From positions 817 to 18,629 of the forward strand of contig MNXO01000115.1 of the NCBI GenBank assembly GCA_001872995.1: a stretch of DNA of 17,813 bases, written 5' to 3'. Below are positions 15,624-17,813 of the stretch, in pieces; positions within the stretch are counted from its first letter, which is position 1, and the number at the start of each line of letters is the position of its first letter. The DNA comes from Bacteroidetes bacterium CG2_30_32_10. Its GTDB lineage: Bacteria; Bacteroidota; Bacteroidia; Bacteroidales; CG2-30-32-10. The position numbers were made by a program, and so were the translations under genes. The notes under the pieces are model-generated. The model did not search any database. It saw nothing but the letters and a program-made list of their open reading frames with translations, and had not been told where the DNA came from.

Positions 15624-15690
15624 AAACGTTGTGAACCTTAGTGGTAAAAGTTTTTTCCACTAAGACTAAAGTTTACAAAGTAAACACAAA
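15624..15690. repeat. Palindromic intergenic element between kinase and regulator
   Basis: CTTAGTGG (15637-15644) and CCACTAAG (15657-15664) form a hairpin around a 12-nt AT-rich loop. A second palindrome GTTTAC-AAA-GTAAAC (15671-15685) follows. The arrangement (..GTGAACCTTAGTGGTAAAA.. / ..CCACTAAGACTAAAG..) resembles the CCACTAAGACACAAAG-type palindromic repeats scattered in many Bacteroidota intergenic regions. That likeness is from memory and was not searched. There is no long T run, so it is a poor terminator. Confidence 0.5.
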
Positions 15691-15706
15691 CAATTAATTA
15701 GTAAAA

Positions 15707-16462
15707 ATGAAACAACCTTGGCGCACCCTCATTATCGACGACGAAAAACTGGCAAGAGAACGACTTAAACGTTTGCTTGTTGAATATAAAACGTATTTTG
15801 AAATGATGGGAGAAGCGGCTAATGGCGATGAAGCCACAGAAATGATTGAACAATTGAAGCCCGACATTATTTTCCTCGATATACAAATGCCTGGTAAAAA
15901 CGTATTTACAATGCTGGCAGAACTTAATCACAAACCCTTTGTCATCTTCTGTACCGCTTTTGACCATTATGCCCTCGAAGCTTTCAATACCTATTCTGTT
16001 GATTATTTGCTAAAGCCTGTAGAAATTGAAAGACTTGAGCTCACCATTCGCAAGATTGAGAAAATTACCAATACCAACAATGAAGAACTTTATAATAATA
16101 TTGACAAGCTAAATGTTCACAATCCAAAGCCTACTTCTATTGCCCACAAAGTGGGGAATAAGATTATTCCTGTGAAACTTGAGGAAATTGTTTATTTTAT
16201 TGCCAGCGATAAGTACGTGAACTTCTATAACCAGAATGGAGAAACTTTTATTACCGATCAAACCCTGCTCCTGCTTTCGCAAAAACTAAAGGATGATTTT
16301 CTTCGTATTTCAAAATCAGTGCTCATCAACCGCAGCTATGTGAAAGAAATTCACAAATACTTTAAAGGGAAATATGTTTTTTTGATGAACGACCTCCACC
16401 AAACCAAACACATCAGCGGAGCAATGTATAATTCGGATATAAAGGATTTTTTTGAGTTGTAG
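15707..16462 (+). CDS. LytTR-family response regulator
   Basis: This is a 251-residue two-domain regulator. The receiver domain is at ~5-120, with the acidic pair Asp11/Asp12 (LIIDDEKLAR), phosphoacceptor Asp58 (IIFLDIQMPG), Thr82 (FCTAFDHYALEAF) and Lys102 (YLLKPVE). The LytTR DNA-binding domain is at ~150-251, recognised by KVGNKIIPVKLEEIVYFIAS, KYVNFYN, the LRISKSVLINRSYVKEI core and the C-terminal HISGAMYN. It is the expected partner of the LytS-type kinase immediately upstream. The 95-bp gap contains two palindromes; the one ending 21 bp before the ATG could influence expression. The stop is TAG, followed by a bidirectional terminator. Target genes are unknown; LytTR proteins often regulate nearby or envelope genes. 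Confidence 0.95.
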   Translation: MKQPWRTLIIDDEKLARERLKRLLVEYKTYFEMMGEAANGDEATEMIEQLKPDIIFLDIQMPGKNVFTMLAELNHKPFVIFCTAFDHYALEAFNTYSVDYLLKPVEIERLELTIRKIEKITNTNNEELYNNIDKLNVHNPKPTSIAHKVGNKIIPVKLEEIVYFIASDKYVNFYNQNGETFITDQTLLLLSQKLKDDFLRISKSVLINRSYVKEIHKYFKGKYVFLMNDLHQTKHISGAMYNSDIKDFFEL

Positions 16463-16493
16463 CTATTTGAGTTAATAAATATTTTCTTGAAAA

Positions 16494-16521
16494 AAAAAGA
16501 GAGGCTTTTGCCTCTCTTTTT
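16494..16521. terminator. Bidirectional rho-independent terminator
   Basis: AAAAAGAGAGGC (16494-16505), loop TTTT, GCCTCTCTTTTT (16510-16521). A-rich and T-rich flanks on both sides let it serve both the response regulator and the convergent gene at 16533. Confidence 0.92.
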
Positions 16522-16532
16522 AAAATTGAATA

Positions 16533-17504
16533 CTATAATTCATTTTCAATTATCTTAATACCTAATTTACTAAGCTGATCGCGAATTGCAATCATATCAT
16601 TGATTCGATTTATGCTAGATTTATCCGCAGCTTTTAAATAATACTCTTTTGCTTTGGTAAAATTGCCAATTATTTCGTAACATATTCCAATATTAATGTT
16701 TGTTTCTTCAGTTTCTTCTTTGGCAGCAATTTCCAAATATTTCTTACCGGCTGCATTTATTTCTCCAGATTTCAGTAAATTCTTGATTTGTTTTTCCATA
16801 TCATTAATATCGCCTTTTAATTCTTTGTTTTTCGATTTTATATTTTCGAATTTGTATTTTTCAACTACCAAGGTAGGCGAAAAAGCTAAGGCACATTTAG
16901 TGATTGCTTCGTTCGACATTTCTTTATAAAATGAAGCAACACCAGGTATACTTGGTTTTTGCATAGTCAAGGTTTGGCTTTTCGACTTGTTATTATTGAT
17001 AGAAATACTTCCAAGCGATTTGCCATCTTTTTTGGTTATGGTTAACTTGCCTTCAAGAACTGCATTGCTGCTTGCTGTATAGTTATAATAACAAATAGGG
17101 AGCTTTTTGGCTACTGTTTCTGAAGTTTCAGCTATCCATTTTTCCTCATAACTATCTGTACTCGCCGAGGTGAATTTATAATCTCCGCTAATCACAAAAT
17201 CAGCATCAGTTTCCACAATTTCATAAAGTTTGGTGGTGAGCCATGGGTTATAAAGTTTAACATCCGATACCTTGCCAATTCCTTCATTCTTTAATGCTTT
17301 AAGAATTGATTCTGCAATATCAGAACCGAAGCTAGCTACTTCTGTACCATTGTTGGTAAAGTTTTTAACACTTACTTTGCCACCCCCTTCGAAAATATTT
17401 ACTGGCATTTTATAGGTATAAGACTCCATTTTTTGAGCCACAGCATTTGAGCTAATAATAATGGCAACAATAATTAGTTTAATACTTATTGATATTTTTT
17501 GCAT
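16533..17504 (-). CDS. Exported protein of unknown function with C-terminal TPR
   Basis: This 323-residue protein has a signal peptide at 1-23, probably cut after AVA before Gln24 (IIISSNAVAQ); there is no lipobox. Residues ~38-110 (VSVKNFTNNGTEVASFGSDI, then ILKALKNEGIGKV, and later DADFVISGDYKF) faintly recall the CsgG/LpoB/TolB-N type fold, in which a secreted domain starts with a strand, an FxN-like turn and a long helix. Residues ~110-200 look beta-rich. A possible coiled coil lies at ~215-240. Residues ~245-310 form at least one TPR pair (INIGICYEIIGNFTKAKEYYLKAAD). The likely location is the periplasm or outside the cell. No named family is recognised with confidence. It is convergent with the LytTR regulator and shares its terminator. 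Confidence 0.75.
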   Translation of the reverse strand: MQKISISIKLIIVAIIISSNAVAQKMESYTYKMPVNIFEGGGKVSVKNFTNNGTEVASFGSDIAESILKALKNEGIGKVSDVKLYNPWLTTKLYEIVETDADFVISGDYKFTSASTDSYEEKWIAETSETVAKKLPICYYNYTASSNAVLEGKLTITKKDGKSLGSISINNNKSKSQTLTMQKPSIPGVASFYKEMSNEAITKCALAFSPTLVVEKYKFENIKSKNKELKGDINDMEKQIKNLLKSGEINAAGKKYLEIAAKEETEETNINIGICYEIIGNFTKAKEYYLKAADKSSINRINDMIAIRDQLSKLGIKIIENEL

Positions 17505-17813
17505 GATTTTTTTATTAAAGATTTTACAATTACAATTTAACTAATACTAATTTTAACTTATCGCTTGGCCAAGATTTCATTATAACCTGGGTTGTTGAAA
17601 CAGCATCTTTTTTATCATGATAAGTTAAGGTGGGTTCTAAAAATTCATTTTGAAATTTAATTTTGAAAAAAAGTAGAACCCATTAACTAATTTCTCAAAA
17701 TCTTGTACAAAGAAAAATGATAATTTTGTAAATTGTACTCAAAAAATCAATTTTGAGCAAAAATATTTGATTTTTCTATCTATCTGTCTATCACATATTT
17801 AATTTTATAAAAT
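17505..17813. other. Gene-free AT-rich right end with a long inverted repeat
   Basis: No supported reading frame is seen here. It contains a palindrome CTTGGCCAAG (17564-17573), an inverted repeat with arms AGTTAA-GG-TGGGTTCTA (17623-17639) and TAGAACCCATTAACT (17674-17688) around a 34-nt AT-rich spacer, a -7-like TAATTTTG at 17721-17728 pointing right, and a short TATC-rich run (about 17777-17792). The last two hint at a plus-strand gene beginning beyond the edge, which cannot be confirmed. Confidence 0.5.
17623..17688. repeat. Inverted repeat, ~15-bp arms with 2-nt bulge
   Basis: Left arm 17623-17639 and right arm 17674-17688 are complementary over 15 positions, apart from an extra GG at 17629-17630 in the left arm. 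The spacer is AT-rich and has no gene. The function could be a transcript hairpin or a remnant of a small mobile element; nothing decides between them. Confidence 0.55.

Noticed and set aside
17777..17792. TATC tandem run as a phase-variable microsatellite
   Set aside because: There are too few and imperfect units, and no gene is visible that it could switch.
1..17813. CRISPR array, transposon, prophage, tRNA or rRNA
   Set aside because: No regularly spaced direct repeats, transposase or phage motifs, or tRNA-like cloverleaf were seen in any intergenic region.

Overview
The window is low-GC DNA from a member of the Bacteroidota. The evidence is a type IX secretion (T9SS) C-terminal sorting domain on a secreted peptidase, a SprE/PorW-type T9SS lipoprotein, promoters of the Bacteroidota pattern TTTG-N~19-TAnnTTTG, and the general lack of Shine-Dalgarno sequences. 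It reads as chromosomal backbone with housekeeping, envelope and signalling genes. I see no tRNA, rRNA, CRISPR array, transposase or phage gene.

Left part (1-5480): the 3' part of a secreted M28 zinc peptidase with a T9SS sorting tail runs in from the left edge and converges on a minus-strand operon of ECF sigma factor, membrane-anchored anti-sigma-like protein and RecX. The anti-sigma-like protein carries three tandem copies of its N-terminal domain at an exact 72-residue period. Divergently transcribed from the sigma factor is a two-gene operon encoding an O-methyltransferase and an M16 zinc peptidase.

Middle (5480-10550): a long TPR lipoprotein of the SprE/PorW type, started by TTG; a von Willebrand A domain lipoprotein with a complete MIDAS motif, flanked by two rho-independent terminators; and an SDR-family nucleotide-sugar epimerase.

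Right part (10560-17813): mainly signalling genes. On the minus strand are a TPR/NarL-type sensor kinase with no adjacent response regulator and a small STAS/SEC14-like gene. On the plus strand are a secreted/membrane protein with a GldM C-terminal-like region, a LytS-type histidine kinase and a LytTR response regulator. Two frames here are interrupted. The STAS/SEC14-like gene has a consensus promoter and an ATG at 12961, but a TAG at codon 26. The GldM-like protein ends at a TGA that lies in the same frame as the kinase frame following it, and that kinase frame has no convincing start of its own. Without the TGA the two would form one ~817-residue receptor kinase (ectodomain, membrane helices, LytS kinase) next to its LytTR regulator. 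This possible T9SS-like-ectodomain receptor kinase is the most interesting item in the window. The right end holds a secreted TPR protein of unknown function and about 300 bp without a gene, which contains a long inverted repeat.
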